Source of the DNA: Comamonadaceae bacterium
Lineage (GTDB): Bacteria > Pseudomonadota > Gammaproteobacteria > Burkholderiales > Burkholderiaceae_C
Direction of reading: 5' to 3'
Length of the DNA: 64,000 nt
Assembly: GCA_027488215.1 (NCBI GenBank)
Contig: JAIYCB010000048.1
Span: 1 to 64,000 of the forward strand
Under the pieces are notes generated by a model that saw nothing but the letters and a program-made list of their open reading frames with translations, was not told the DNA's origin and made no database searches. Shown one piece after another: positions 56,497-64,000 of this stretch. Made by a program: the position numbers and the translations under genes. Each line of letters starts with the position of its first letter. Position 1 is the stretch's first letter.

Positions 56497-56505
56497 TTGT
56501 CCACA
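56497..56505 (+). other. Near-consensus DnaA box
   Basis: TTGTCCACA, one base from consensus, about 110 bases downstream of the inverted pair and before minC. Confidence 0.4.
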
Positions 56506-56614
56506 TCTGTACCGTCCCCTTACTACTACGACTATTTAGAGATATAAAATACAAAGAGATAACAAAAAACAAGTGCGCTGTTAAGATTTGCATCTTTCTT
56601 CCCCTAACGGCATC

Positions 56615-57379
56615 ATGGCGATCGTTTCAGAAGACCCTTCCGACCCCTGTTACGAGATCAAAAGCGCTGAGTTGTCCTTGGTGGCTTTGCTCCTCAAAAC
56701 AAAAGACATTGGTGAGGTCACTCGCGCTCTAGCCCGCCAAATGGCTGAAAGTCCTGGTTTTTTTGACCATGATCCACTGGTGATCGATGTCAGTGGTTTG
56801 AACCTGGTTGATGATGAAATCATCGACTTGAAGACATTGATAACCGTTTTGCAACATCATCAATTGGTGCCTTTGGCCATCAAAGGAGCCTCTGCAGCCC
56901 TTTTGGACTTGGCCAAGGGTGAAGGTCTGGTAGATGCATCTGATGCCCGTATTCGGCGCTCTATCCCCCTTCCTGAGTCAAAAATTTTCCAAGAGCCTTT
57001 GGCTGCTCCTTTACCATCCCCACCTTCACTTTCTGTGGCCATGCGCATCGACAAACCTTTGCGTTCGGGTCAGCAGGTTTATGCCAAAGGTCGCGATTTG
57101 ATTGTGATGGGCATGGTCAATGCTGGGGCTGAAGTCATTGCAGATGGCCACATTCATGTGTACGGCTCTCTGCGTGGCAAGGCCATTGCAGGAGCGAGGG
57201 GTAACACCGAAGCTTTGATATTCGCACAAGCAATGGAGCCCGAGCTTATTTCCATCGCTGGTGTCTATCGAACCAGCGAAAATCTTTTGTCCAAAGACCT
57301 TTTAGGCAAACCTGCTCTGGTTAGTCTGAACACAGGGCCTGATGGGGACAAATTGTTGATCACCCCTTTGAAAAACTGA
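56615..57379 (+). CDS. minC: Septum site-determining protein MinC
   Basis: 254-residue FtsZ antagonist that keeps division at mid-cell. N-terminal domain binds FtsZ; a Pro-rich linker (PLPSPPSLS) leads to the C-terminal beta-helix that dimerises and binds MinD, with GMVNAGAEVIADGHIHVYGSLRGKAIAGA as its signature. ATG 56615 is preferred over the longer frame at 56588. First gene of minCDE, 30 bases before minD. Confidence 0.95.
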   Translation: MAIVSEDPSDPCYEIKSAELSLVALLLKTKDIGEVTRALARQMAESPGFFDHDPLVIDVSGLNLVDDEIIDLKTLITVLQHHQLVPLAIKGASAALLDLAKGEGLVDASDARIRRSIPLPESKIFQEPLAAPLPSPPSLSVAMRIDKPLRSGQQVYAKGRDLIVMGMVNAGAEVIADGHIHVYGSLRGKAIAGARGNTEALIFAQAMEPELISIAGVYRTSENLLSKDLLGKPALVSLNTGPDGDKLLITPLKN

Positions 57380-57409
57380 TTTTTTTATTTTGTCGAAGAA
57401 AGTTTATCC

Positions 57410-58225
57410 ATGACAAAAATCGTTGTTGTGACCTCTGGCAAAGGCGGCGTTGGCAAAACCACAACCAGTGCCAGTTTCGCTACAGGTCTGGCACTCAAAG
57501 GCTTCAAGACAGCTGTCATTGATTTTGATGTAGGACTGCGCAATCTGGACCTGATCATGGGTTGTGAGCGACGCGTCGTTTATGACCTGATCAATGTGAT
57601 TCATGGCGAAGCCAACCTCAATCAGGCTTTGATCAAAGACAAGCAATGTGACAACCTTTTTGTATTGGCTGCCTCTCAGACACGAGATAAAGATGCTCTT
57701 ACACAGGAAGGTGTTGAAAAAGTTCTCAATGACTTGAATCACATGGGATTTGAGTACATTGTGTGCGATTCACCAGCAGGCATCGAAACGGGTGCATTGA
57801 TGGCCATGCACTTTGCTGATGAGGCCCTTGTGGTGACCAATCCTGAAGTGTCTTCAGTGCGTGATTCAGATCGTATTTTGGGCATGTTGGGCAGCAAGAC
57901 CAAGCGTGCCATAGAAGGTTTGGAGCCTATCAAGGAGCATTTGTTGATCACGCGTTACAACCCCAACCGCGTGGAAGAGGGCCAGATGTTGTCGCTGCAG
58001 GACATCCAAGACATCTTGCGCATCAAGCTCTTGGGTGTGATTCCTGAAAGTGAGAATGTCTTGCAAGCTTCTAACCAGGGAACGCCAGCCATTCATATGG
58101 CCGACAGCGATGTATCAGAAGCCTACAAAGATGTGATTGAGCGTTTTTTGGGTGAAGAAAAACCCATGCGTTTCATTGATGTCGAGAAACCAAGTTTCTT
58201 CAAGCGTCTTTTTGGAGGCAAGTGA
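57410..58225 (+). CDS. minD: Septum site-determining ATPase MinD
   Basis: 271-residue membrane-associated ATPase that recruits MinC and oscillates with MinE. The deviant Walker A motif VTSGKGGVGKTTTSA is at residues 6-20, DFDVGLRNLDLIMGCERR near residue 40, and the amphipathic membrane-targeting helix KPSFFKRLFGGK closes the protein. Three bases separate it from minE. Confidence 0.98.
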   Translation: MTKIVVVTSGKGGVGKTTTSASFATGLALKGFKTAVIDFDVGLRNLDLIMGCERRVVYDLINVIHGEANLNQALIKDKQCDNLFVLAASQTRDKDALTQEGVEKVLNDLNHMGFEYIVCDSPAGIETGALMAMHFADEALVVTNPEVSSVRDSDRILGMLGSKTKRAIEGLEPIKEHLLITRYNPNRVEEGQMLSLQDIQDILRIKLLGVIPESENVLQASNQGTPAIHMADSDVSEAYKDVIERFLGEEKPMRFIDVEKPSFFKRLFGGK

Positions 58226-58228
58226 GCC

Positions 58229-58489
58229 ATGTCTTTTCTTTCCTTCCTTCTGGGTGAAAAGAAGAAAACTGCGAGCGTAGCCAAAGAGCGTTTGCAAATC
58301 ATCCTGGCCCATGAACGCAGTGGCCGTAATGTGGCCGAACCCGATTATCTGCCCGATCTGCAACGCGAATTGGTGGCGGTGATCAGCAAGTACATCAAAA
58401 TAAACCCGAATGACATCAAGGTGAACCTGGAGCGCCAGGACAATTTGGAAGTACTCGAAGTCAAGATCGAACTGCCCGATGGACGTTGA
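58229..58489 (+). CDS. minE: Cell division topological specificity factor MinE
   Basis: 86-residue partner that triggers MinD ATP hydrolysis. Family features are the N-terminal [21 protein letters not shown], the anti-MinCD helix LQIILAHER and the C-terminal topological domain ([19 protein letters not shown]). Confidence 0.97.
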   Translation: MSFLSFLLGEKKKTASVAKERLQIILAHERSGRNVAEPDYLPDLQRELVAVISKYIKINPNDIKVNLERQDNLEVLEVKIELPDGR

Positions 58490-58507
58490 AGATTGACTTA
58501 GAAGCAC

Positions 58508-58538
58508 GAAAGCCACCTTTTCAGGTGGCTTTCTTTTT
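58508..58538 (+). terminator. Terminator after minE
   Basis: GAAAGCCACC-TTTTCA-GGTGGCTTTC, a perfect 10-bp stem followed by TTTTT, about 20 bases past the minE stop; it also ends just before the convergent oxidoreductase gene. Confidence 0.92.
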
Positions 58539-58539
58539 G

Positions 58540-61500
58540 TCATTGCGTATTCAATGACGCCCACAATGTCCGTGCTGCACGGATGTTGCGTTCTTTGACA
58601 TGACCAAAACCTTTGATGGTTTCAGGCACACGGGCCACCTCCAATGCATGAGCGTGGGTCGTGTCGGAGAGGTTTTCAAGGACGCGGTCGATGTGCTGCA
58701 TGTATTCACGAATCAAAGCACGTTCGGTCACCCGTTCTTCGGTTTTGCCAAACATATCTAGCGCTGTGCCCCGCAGGCCTTTGAGTTTGGCCAGCAATTT
58801 GAAGCCGGTGAGCATGGCAGGGCCAAACTTGCGTTTGACCAATTCACCCTTGGCATTGCGCTTGGACCACAGAGGAGGGGCCAAGTGATAGTTCACTTTG
58901 AAGTCGCCTTCAAAGCTGTCGTTGATGCGTTCTAAAAAACCGGTTTGGGTGTGCAAACGGGCAACTTCGTACTCGTCCTTGTAGGCCATGAGCTTGTACA
59001 AATGCCGCGCCACGGTTTCGGTCAGGATGGTTTTACCCAAAGGTGCTTCGGTGGCACGCACCCGCTCCACAATGTTTTGGTAAACCTGGGCATAAGTGGC
59101 GTTTTGATACTCCGTCAATCGCGCCATGCGGTTGGCTACGATGTCTTCCAGGCTATCGCATTTTTTGAAGTGGATGACCTGTGCTGGACGGATTTGTTGC
59201 ATCAGTGCTTCGAGGTGCTGCGCGGCGTGACGACCCCACTCAAATGCGGCCAGGTTGTTCTTGACCTGGACGTCATTGAGTTCGATGGCGCGTACCAGTG
59301 ACTCGCGGTGCAAAGGTAGCCAGCCTTTCTGCCAGGCGTAGCCCAGGATCATGGGGTTGACGTAAATCGTGTCGCCCATCAGTTGTTTGGCCAAGGCATC
59401 GGCGTCAAAAACACCAACCCCTTCCACGCCCACTTGTGCTGTGATTTCGGCCACGCATTGCTCAGCTGGGTTTTGCCAATTGCCATTTTTTACAAACGCA
59501 GCAGTCGGGGTGCTGTTGCTGTTCAGCGCCACACGGGTGCGGCCCGCGCGCATGCGCAAGGTCGTTTCTTTGGAGGCACTGACGATCGGGTCGCAACCGA
59601 TGATCAAGTCTGCCGCGGCCATGCTCACGCGGGTGGTGCGGATTTCGTTTTGCGAGTTGGCAATCAGAATGTGGCTCCAAGTCGCGCCGCCTTTTTGGGC
59701 CAGGCCTGCCGAGTCTTGCGTGACGATGCCTTTGCCTTCCATGTGCGCAGCCATGCCCAGCAATTGTCCGATGGTGATCACGCCGGTGCCGCCGACGCCC
59801 GAAACCACGGTGCCCCAGGGTTGGGTGATGGTGGGCAAAACGGGCTCGGGCAAAGTGCCCAAGCTGGCAGGATTGACCGTGGTGCTGGTGGATGACGATT
59901 TCTTTTTGAAGTTACCGCCTTCGACAGTGACAAAGCTGGGACAAAAGCCTTTGAGGCAGCTGGTGTCCTTATTGCAGGTACTTTGGTTGATGGTGCGCTT
60001 GCGGCCGAGTTCGGTCTCCAAAGGCTCCACGGACAAGCAATTCGATTGCACGCCGCAGTCGCCACAACCTTCACACACCTCTTCGTTGATCATCACGCGT
60101 ACGGCAGGGTCGACCATGGTGCCGCGCTTGCGCCGGCGGCGCTTTTCGGTGGCGCAGGTTTGGTCATAAATGATGACGGTGGTGCCTTTGATTTCACGCA
60201 TTTCACGCTGAATGCGGTCGAGTTCGTCGCGGTGGAACACGCGCACACCATCGGCCAATGCCACGCCCTCGTATTTGTCGGTTTCATCGGTGACGACCAC
60301 GATGCGCTGCGCGCCTTCGGCCTTCATGCTCATGGCGATTTGCACCACGCTGTGGCCTTCGGCGCGTTCACCGACGGGTTGACCGCCGGTCATGGCCACG
60401 GCGTCGTTGTACAAAATCTTGTAGGTGATGTTCACGCCCGAAGCCACGCTTTGGCGTACCGCCAAAATGCCGCTGTGAAAGTAAGTGCCGTCACCGATGT
60501 TGGCAAAGATGTGCTGATCGGTGCAAAAGGGTTGCTGTCCGGTCCATGGCACGCCTTCACCTCCCATCTGCGTGAAGCCTGTTGTGCTGCGGTCCATCCA
60601 GAGGCTCATGAAATGGCAACCGATACCGGCCATGGCACGTGAGCCTTCGGGCACTTTGGTGGAGGTGTTGTGTGGACAACCCGAGCAGAACCATGGTGTG
60701 CGTTCAGCGGCTGCACCCAAAGTCAGCATTTGCAAGGATTTTTCTTTGGCATCCAGCACGGCCAGATGGCCGTCGATGCGGGCGGTGGTGTCTGCATCGA
60801 GGCCCAGCTTTTTCAGCCGCTTGGCAATGGCCCGTGCAATCAAGGAGGGTGTCAGGTCGGCATTGGCCCGCAGCAAGGTGCGTTGGGTCGGATTGGGCCT
60901 CGACCATTCACCGCCCGAGGTGTCGCCATCGGCTTCGTCGAACTTGCCCACAATGGTGGGACGCACATTGTCGCGCCAGTTGTACAGCTCTTCTTTGAGT
61001 TGGTATTCGATGACCTGGCGTTTTTCTTCGACCACCAAAATCTCGCGCAGTCCGGTCGCGAATTCGCGGGTGGTGTGCGATTCGAGGGGCCAGACCACGC
61101 CCACTTTGTGTACCCGAATGCCCAGGCGTTGGCAGGTGGCGTCGTCCAGACCCAAATCGAGCAGGGCCTGGCGCGTGTCGTTGTAGGCCTTGCCGCTGGC
61201 GATCAATCCGAACCGATCGTTGGGTCCTTGGATGACGTTGTGGTTGAGCTTGTTGGCGCGGATGTAGGCCAAGGCCGCGTACCACTTGTAATCAAACAGA
61301 CGGGCCTCTTGCTCTAGCGCGGTATCGGGCCAACGGATGTGCACACCACCGGGTGGCATGATAAATTCGGGCAAGACGATCTGCACGCGTTCGGGGTCGA
61401 TGTGGGCGGTGGCACTGGACTCAACGATCTCCTGAATCGTCTTCATGCCCGACCAGATGCCGGCAAAACGGCTCAGTGCAATGGCGTGCAGGCCTTGGTC

Positions 61501-62076
61501 GAGGATGTCTTGCACGCTGGTCGGAAAAAACACGGGCAGCCCGCAGGCCTTGAAGATGTGGTCGCTCTGGTGTGCGGCGGTGGAGCTTTTGGCCACATGG
61601 TCATCGCCCGCCACGGCCAGCACGCCACCCCAAGGCGTGGTGCCCGCCATGTTGGCGTGTTTGAACACATCAGAGCAGCGGTCCACGCCGGGGCCTTTGC
61701 CGTACCAGATGCCAAACACACCATCGAACTTGTTAGTGCCGGGGGGCGCGAAACCCAGTTGTTGCGTGCCCCACAAGGCGGTGGCGGCCAGCTCTTCGTT
61801 CACGCCGGGTTGGAACACGATGTGCTGGGCCTTCAGATGGTCTTTGGCTTTCCACAACGACTGGTCGTAGCTGCCCAAGGGCGAGCCCCGGTAACCGCTG
61901 ATGAAGCCGGCGGTGTTCTTTCCTTGCAGCGCGTCGCGTTGGCGCTGCAGCATGGGCAGTTTGACCAGGGCTTGCACACCGCTCATGAAGGCGCGGCCGA
62001 CATCAAGGCTGTATTTGTCGTCCAGAGTGACGGTCTCAAGAGCCTGGCGAATCGAATCGGGCAAGGGTGCGTTCAT
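58540..62076 (-). CDS. Indolepyruvate ferredoxin oxidoreductase, fused IorA/IorB
   Basis: 1178-residue enzyme oxidising aryl pyruvates to aryl-acetyl-CoA with thiamine diphosphate and iron-sulfur clusters. The N-terminal half has pyruvate-binding and TPP domains, with GFISGYRGSPLGSYDQ and GVFGIWYGKGPGVDR; central cysteines CSGCPHN and CEGCGDCGVQSNC hold clusters; the C-terminal half is the gamma-type domain (GVGGTGVITIGQLLGMAA). ATG 62076 has AGGA upstream and starts the conserved MNAPLPDSIRQ; the longer frame is not conserved. Divergent from an Lrp-type regulator, probably responding to aromatic amino acids. Confidence 0.92.
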   Translation of the reverse strand: MNAPLPDSIRQALETVTLDDKYSLDVGRAFMSGVQALVKLPMLQRQRDALQGKNTAGFISGYRGSPLGSYDQSLWKAKDHLKAQHIVFQPGVNEELAATALWGTQQLGFAPPGTNKFDGVFGIWYGKGPGVDRCSDVFKHANMAGTTPWGGVLAVAGDDHVAKSSTAAHQSDHIFKACGLPVFFPTSVQDILDQGLHAIALSRFAGIWSGMKTIQEIVESSATAHIDPERVQIVLPEFIMPPGGVHIRWPDTALEQEARLFDYKWYAALAYIRANKLNHNVIQGPNDRFGLIASGKAYNDTRQALLDLGLDDATCQRLGIRVHKVGVVWPLESHTTREFATGLREILVVEEKRQVIEYQLKEELYNWRDNVRPTIVGKFDEADGDTSGGEWSRPNPTQRTLLRANADLTPSLIARAIAKRLKKLGLDADTTARIDGHLAVLDAKEKSLQMLTLGAAAERTPWFCSGCPHNTSTKVPEGSRAMAGIGCHFMSLWMDRSTTGFTQMGGEGVPWTGQQPFCTDQHIFANIGDGTYFHSGILAVRQSVASGVNITYKILYNDAVAMTGGQPVGERAEGHSVVQIAMSMKAEGAQRIVVVTDETDKYEGVALADGVRVFHRDELDRIQREMREIKGTTVIIYDQTCATEKRRRRKRGTMVDPAVRVMINEEVCEGCGDCGVQSNCLSVEPLETELGRKRTINQSTCNKDTSCLKGFCPSFVTVEGGNFKKKSSSTSTTVNPASLGTLPEPVLPTITQPWGTVVSGVGGTGVITIGQLLGMAAHMEGKGIVTQDSAGLAQKGGATWSHILIANSQNEIRTTRVSMAAADLIIGCDPIVSASKETTLRMRAGRTRVALNSNSTPTAAFVKNGNWQNPAEQCVAEITAQVGVEGVGVFDADALAKQLMGDTIYVNPMILGYAWQKGWLPLHRESLVRAIELNDVQVKNNLAAFEWGRHAAQHLEALMQQIRPAQVIHFKKCDSLEDIVANRMARLTEYQNATYAQVYQNIVERVRATEAPLGKTILTETVARHLYKLMAYKDEYEVARLHTQTGFLERINDSFEGDFKVNYHLAPPLWSKRNAKGELVKRKFGPAMLTGFKLLAKLKGLRGTALDMFGKTEERVTERALIREYMQHIDRVLENLSDTTHAHALEVARVPETIKGFGHVKERNIRAARTLWASLNTQ

Positions 62077-62204
62077 GGTCTGTCCTGCAACTGAGATGGA
62101 TGCCACAGTGTAGGGCGGCCCGGCCGACAAGTGCTTGCTTTGTGTGACAGGATTTGCCCTATGATCTGAAAGAATCTTGCCCAATAAGGCTTATTTTGGA
62201 AACA

Positions 62205-62669
62205 ATGGACAAATTTGATTGGGCCATTTTGAATGAACTGCAGCGTGATGGGCGATTGACCAATGCTGAGTTGGCGCAGCGCGTGGGTTTGTCTGCTGCG
62301 CCGTGTTGGCGACGGGTGCGCGCCCTGGAGGAGTCGGGAGTTATCAAGGGCTATCGTGCCGAGATAGACCGGCAAAAGGTGGGCTTGGACGTGTTTGCCT
62401 TTGTGCGTCTGGATGCTGAGCGCAATCGGGGTGACATCACGCGCCAATTGGAAGAGGCGATTCAGAAAATTCCCGAGGTGGTGGCCTGCCACTACATCAG
62501 TGGCACGGGCACCTTTGAGCTGCAAGTGGTCAGCAAGGATTTGAACAGCTTCAGCCAGTTTGCCCGGGACGTGTTGCTCAACTTACCCAATGTGAAAGAC
62601 CTGCACACCAGCTTTTCACTGGGTGAGGTCAAGGCCTACGGGGCCTTGCCTTTGCAGCAGCACAAATGA
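62205..62669 (+). CDS. Lrp/AsnC family transcriptional regulator
   Basis: 154-residue regulator with an N-terminal helix-turn-helix (LNELQRDGRLTNAELAQRVGLSAAPCWRRVRALEESGVI) and a C-terminal RAM ligand domain (PEVVACHYISGTGTFELQVV). It faces the indolepyruvate oxidoreductase across 128 bases, so amino-acid-dependent control of that gene is likely. ATG 62205 is used; the longer frame at 62154 adds non-family residues. Confidence 0.92.
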   Translation: MDKFDWAILNELQRDGRLTNAELAQRVGLSAAPCWRRVRALEESGVIKGYRAEIDRQKVGLDVFAFVRLDAERNRGDITRQLEEAIQKIPEVVACHYISGTGTFELQVVSKDLNSFSQFARDVLLNLPNVKDLHTSFSLGEVKAYGALPLQQHK

Positions 62670-62686
62670 CGGTTAAGGAGCAAACC

Positions 62687-62701
62687 CCGCAATTCATGCG
62701 G
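62687..62701. terminator. Weak hairpin between convergent genes
   Basis: CCGCA-ATTCA-TGCGG flanked by complementary CCC/GGG-rich bases, just past the Lrp gene and before the stop of the Bug gene. No clean T-run, so the terminator call is tentative. Confidence 0.3.
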
Positions 62702-62708
62702 AGGGCTT

Positions 62709-63680
62709 TCAGTCGATGGTGGCGCCGGAGTCTTTGACGATCCTGGCCCAACGTGGCAAGTCGTCGCGCACCAATTGGGCGAACTGCTCCGGCGTGGACT
62801 TGTAGGCTTCGCAGCCCACACCGGCCAGGCGTTCCTGTACTTCTTTGGAGTCGAGTGCCTTGGCAATTTCTGCGTTGAGTTGTTGGATGATCGCCCTGGG
62901 CGTTCCCGTCGGCGCAAACACGCCGTACCAAGGGGTAGCGCCAAAATCCTTGAGGGTCTCGCCAATGGTCGGGGCGTCCGGCAGCACGGGCAGGCGCTTC
63001 GGGTTGACCACGCCGAGCACTTTCATCCTGCCGGAACGGATGAATGCGATGGAAGAAGGCAAGCTCTGCACAGAGACCTGCACCTGCCCAGCTACCAGGT
63101 CGGTGGCTGCTGCTGCAGCCCCTTTATAGGGCACATGGGTCAAGTTGATGCCGGTGGCTTTGCCCAGCATCTCACCGATGAGATGATTGAGGGTGCCGTT
63201 GCCCGCCGATCCGATGTTGATCTTGCCCGGTTGCTGTTTGGCCAGTGCGACCAGTTCAGCGGTGTTCTTGGCGGGAAAGTTCGGGTGGGCCACCAGCACA
63301 TAACCGGCTGTGGCGACGCTGCCCACCGGCTCGAAGTCCTTGACCGGGTCAAAGCCTGTGCTCTTGTAGAGCGCTGGATTGATGACCATCGCGCTGTCGG
63401 CGGTCAACAGCAAGGTGTAGCCATCCGGGCGGGTTTTGGCTGCTGCTGCTGTGCCCACGTTGCCGCCGGCACCAGTGCGATTCTCCACGATGAACGACTG
63501 CCCGGTTTGTTCAGAGAGTCTTTGGGCAATCACCCGCGCAATCGTGTCGTTGGCACCACCGGCCGCTTGGGGCACGATGATGGTGACGGGCTTGGAGGGG
63601 AATTTGTCTTGTGCCAGCGCGGGCGCGCCAAATGCCATGCACAGGCCAAGGGCCAGAAGGGTTCTGCGTTGTGGGAACAT
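62709..63680 (-). CDS. Bug-family tripartite tricarboxylate transporter receptor (3)
   Basis: 323-residue periplasmic receptor. Signal peptide LLALGLCMAFGAPALAQ, then KFPSKPVTIIVPQAAGGANDT and, later, PGKINIGSAGNGTLNHLIGEM. AAGGAAAACTCC precedes the ATG. No TctA/TctB genes nearby. It is more distant from the pair at 17-19 kb than they are from typical Bug proteins. Ligand unknown. Confidence 0.9.
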   Translation of the reverse strand: MFPQRRTLLALGLCMAFGAPALAQDKFPSKPVTIIVPQAAGGANDTIARVIAQRLSEQTGQSFIVENRTGAGGNVGTAAAAKTRPDGYTLLLTADSAMVINPALYKSTGFDPVKDFEPVGSVATAGYVLVAHPNFPAKNTAELVALAKQQPGKINIGSAGNGTLNHLIGEMLGKATGINLTHVPYKGAAAAATDLVAGQVQVSVQSLPSSIAFIRSGRMKVLGVVNPKRLPVLPDAPTIGETLKDFGATPWYGVFAPTGTPRAIIQQLNAEIAKALDSKEVQERLAGVGCEAYKSTPEQFAQLVRDDLPRWARIVKDSGATID

Positions 63681-63964
63681 GGAGTTTTCCTTGTTAAAAC
63701 AAACGGTAGCGAGAATTCAAATAGTGAAGGGATTGGGAAAAAAACAGCTTTTTTGGTGCCGTGCAGATTATCAGAAAACATTTTTTTCGCCTGACGTTGG
63801 TCACATAGTAATGGCCATTCACTTCACAAATTGCACTGGAAAACCCGGTTGTTCCGGCGTTCATCTCCAGAGACCTTTGTCATCCTGAGACGGCCGAAGT
63901 GATTGGGCAGTTACAGGCCTCGCCCTTGTGGGGGGCCTGTTGAGGCAAAGAAGGCAGGTTGTTT
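63681..63964. other. Gene-free stretch with a possible terminator
   Basis: 284 bases between the Bug gene start and the tail of an edge gene. It should hold the Bug gene promoter, which I cannot pick out. ACAGGCC (63913-63919) and GGCCTGT (63934-63940) form an inverted repeat that may terminate the edge gene. No other feature is visible. Confidence 0.45.
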
Positions 63965-64000
63965 TCACGGGTACAAACCCCGCAACTCCCGCGCCTGCAA
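63965..64000 (-). CDS. C-terminal fragment of an unidentified gene at window edge
   Basis: Minus-strand frame entering from the right edge reads LQARELRGLYP then TGA at 63967-63965, followed by a hairpin about 25 bases downstream. A coherent tail, but far too short to identify. Confidence 0.35.
   Translation of the reverse strand: MQARELRGLYP

Larger units (their letters stand above)
56332..56614. other. AT-rich region between DUF2788 and minC with DnaA boxes
   Basis: 283 bases without a gene and clearly richer in A+T than the surroundings. It contains two perfect DnaA boxes, a third near-match, a TTGACA at 56428-56433 without a good -10, and a TATAAA at 56543-56548 that could be the -10 of the minCDE promoter with a weak -35 at 56520. 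Confidence 0.6.

Noticed and set aside
56332..56614. Replication origin (oriC)
   Set aside because: Only two perfect boxes and one near-match, and no dnaA, dnaN, gidA or rpmH nearby; kept as a DnaA-linked site instead.

Overview
The window looks like chromosomal DNA of a betaproteobacterium in the Comamonadaceae, closest in flavour to Limnohabitans or Rhodoferax. This is inferred from the high-GC gene style, three Bug-type solute receptors, a fused indolepyruvate ferredoxin oxidoreductase with a divergent Lrp regulator, a methionine synthase lacking its homocysteine domain behind an S-adenosylhomocysteine (SAH) riboswitch, and several small families common in Burkholderiales (DUF6352, DUF2788, DUF2189, YaeQ). 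I found no tRNA, rRNA, CRISPR array, prophage or intact insertion sequence. About 57 genes are supported, most of them housekeeping.

Layout. 1-2.6 kb: ABC permease (cut by the window edge) and binding protein of the YnjC/YnjB type. 2.7-6.6 kb: DUF6352 gene and metH behind an SAH riboswitch. 6.7-9.6 kb: pilin-type O-oligosaccharyltransferase, type IV pilin, TerC-family protein. 9.7-14.7 kb: sucD, sucC, an 886-base gene-free stretch, yaeQ, purB. 14.8-20.1 kb: glutathione transferase, GntR regulator, then a likely catabolic operon of FAH-family hydrolase, two Bug receptors and a ModA-like protein with no signal peptide. 20.1-28.0 kb: a tightly packed nine-gene minus-strand operon (periplasmic glutathione peroxidase, FAD oxidoreductase, DUF1365, Cfa-like methyltransferase, chalcone-isomerase-like protein, MFS carrier, DUF3833 lipoprotein, SDR, NTF2-like), divergent from DUF2256 and an iron-sulfur photolyase. 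The gene set resembles singlet-oxygen response and lipid-modification loci of other proteobacteria.

29.9-32.7 kb: CbbR-like regulator, SbtA-type bicarbonate transporter and a coupled DUF6671 gene. 32.7-37.7 kb: RND efflux pump with a coupled SDR. 37.7-49.8 kb: glnE, yhdP, a DctS/DctR-like two-component system, NlpC/P60 lipoprotein, a 66-residue membrane protein, mltA and a YkgJ-type protein. 49.9-51.8 kb: class II aldolase and an Old Yellow Enzyme. 51.8-56.3 kb: copper ATPase, copper chaperone, DUF2892, Spy-like protein, DUF2189, DUF2788. 56.3-58.5 kb: minCDE behind an AT-rich region with two perfect DnaA boxes. 58.5-64 kb: fused indolepyruvate oxidoreductase, Lrp regulator, a third Bug receptor and the tail of another gene.

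The most rewarding places are the metH leader (a riboswitch whose 3' strand doubles as the anti-Shine-Dalgarno strand, pointing to an ON switch and a GTG start), the SbtA-DUF6671 pair with a readable promoter and operator, the nine-gene stress operon, and the DnaA-box region before minC. No wholly new system is proven by sequence alone.
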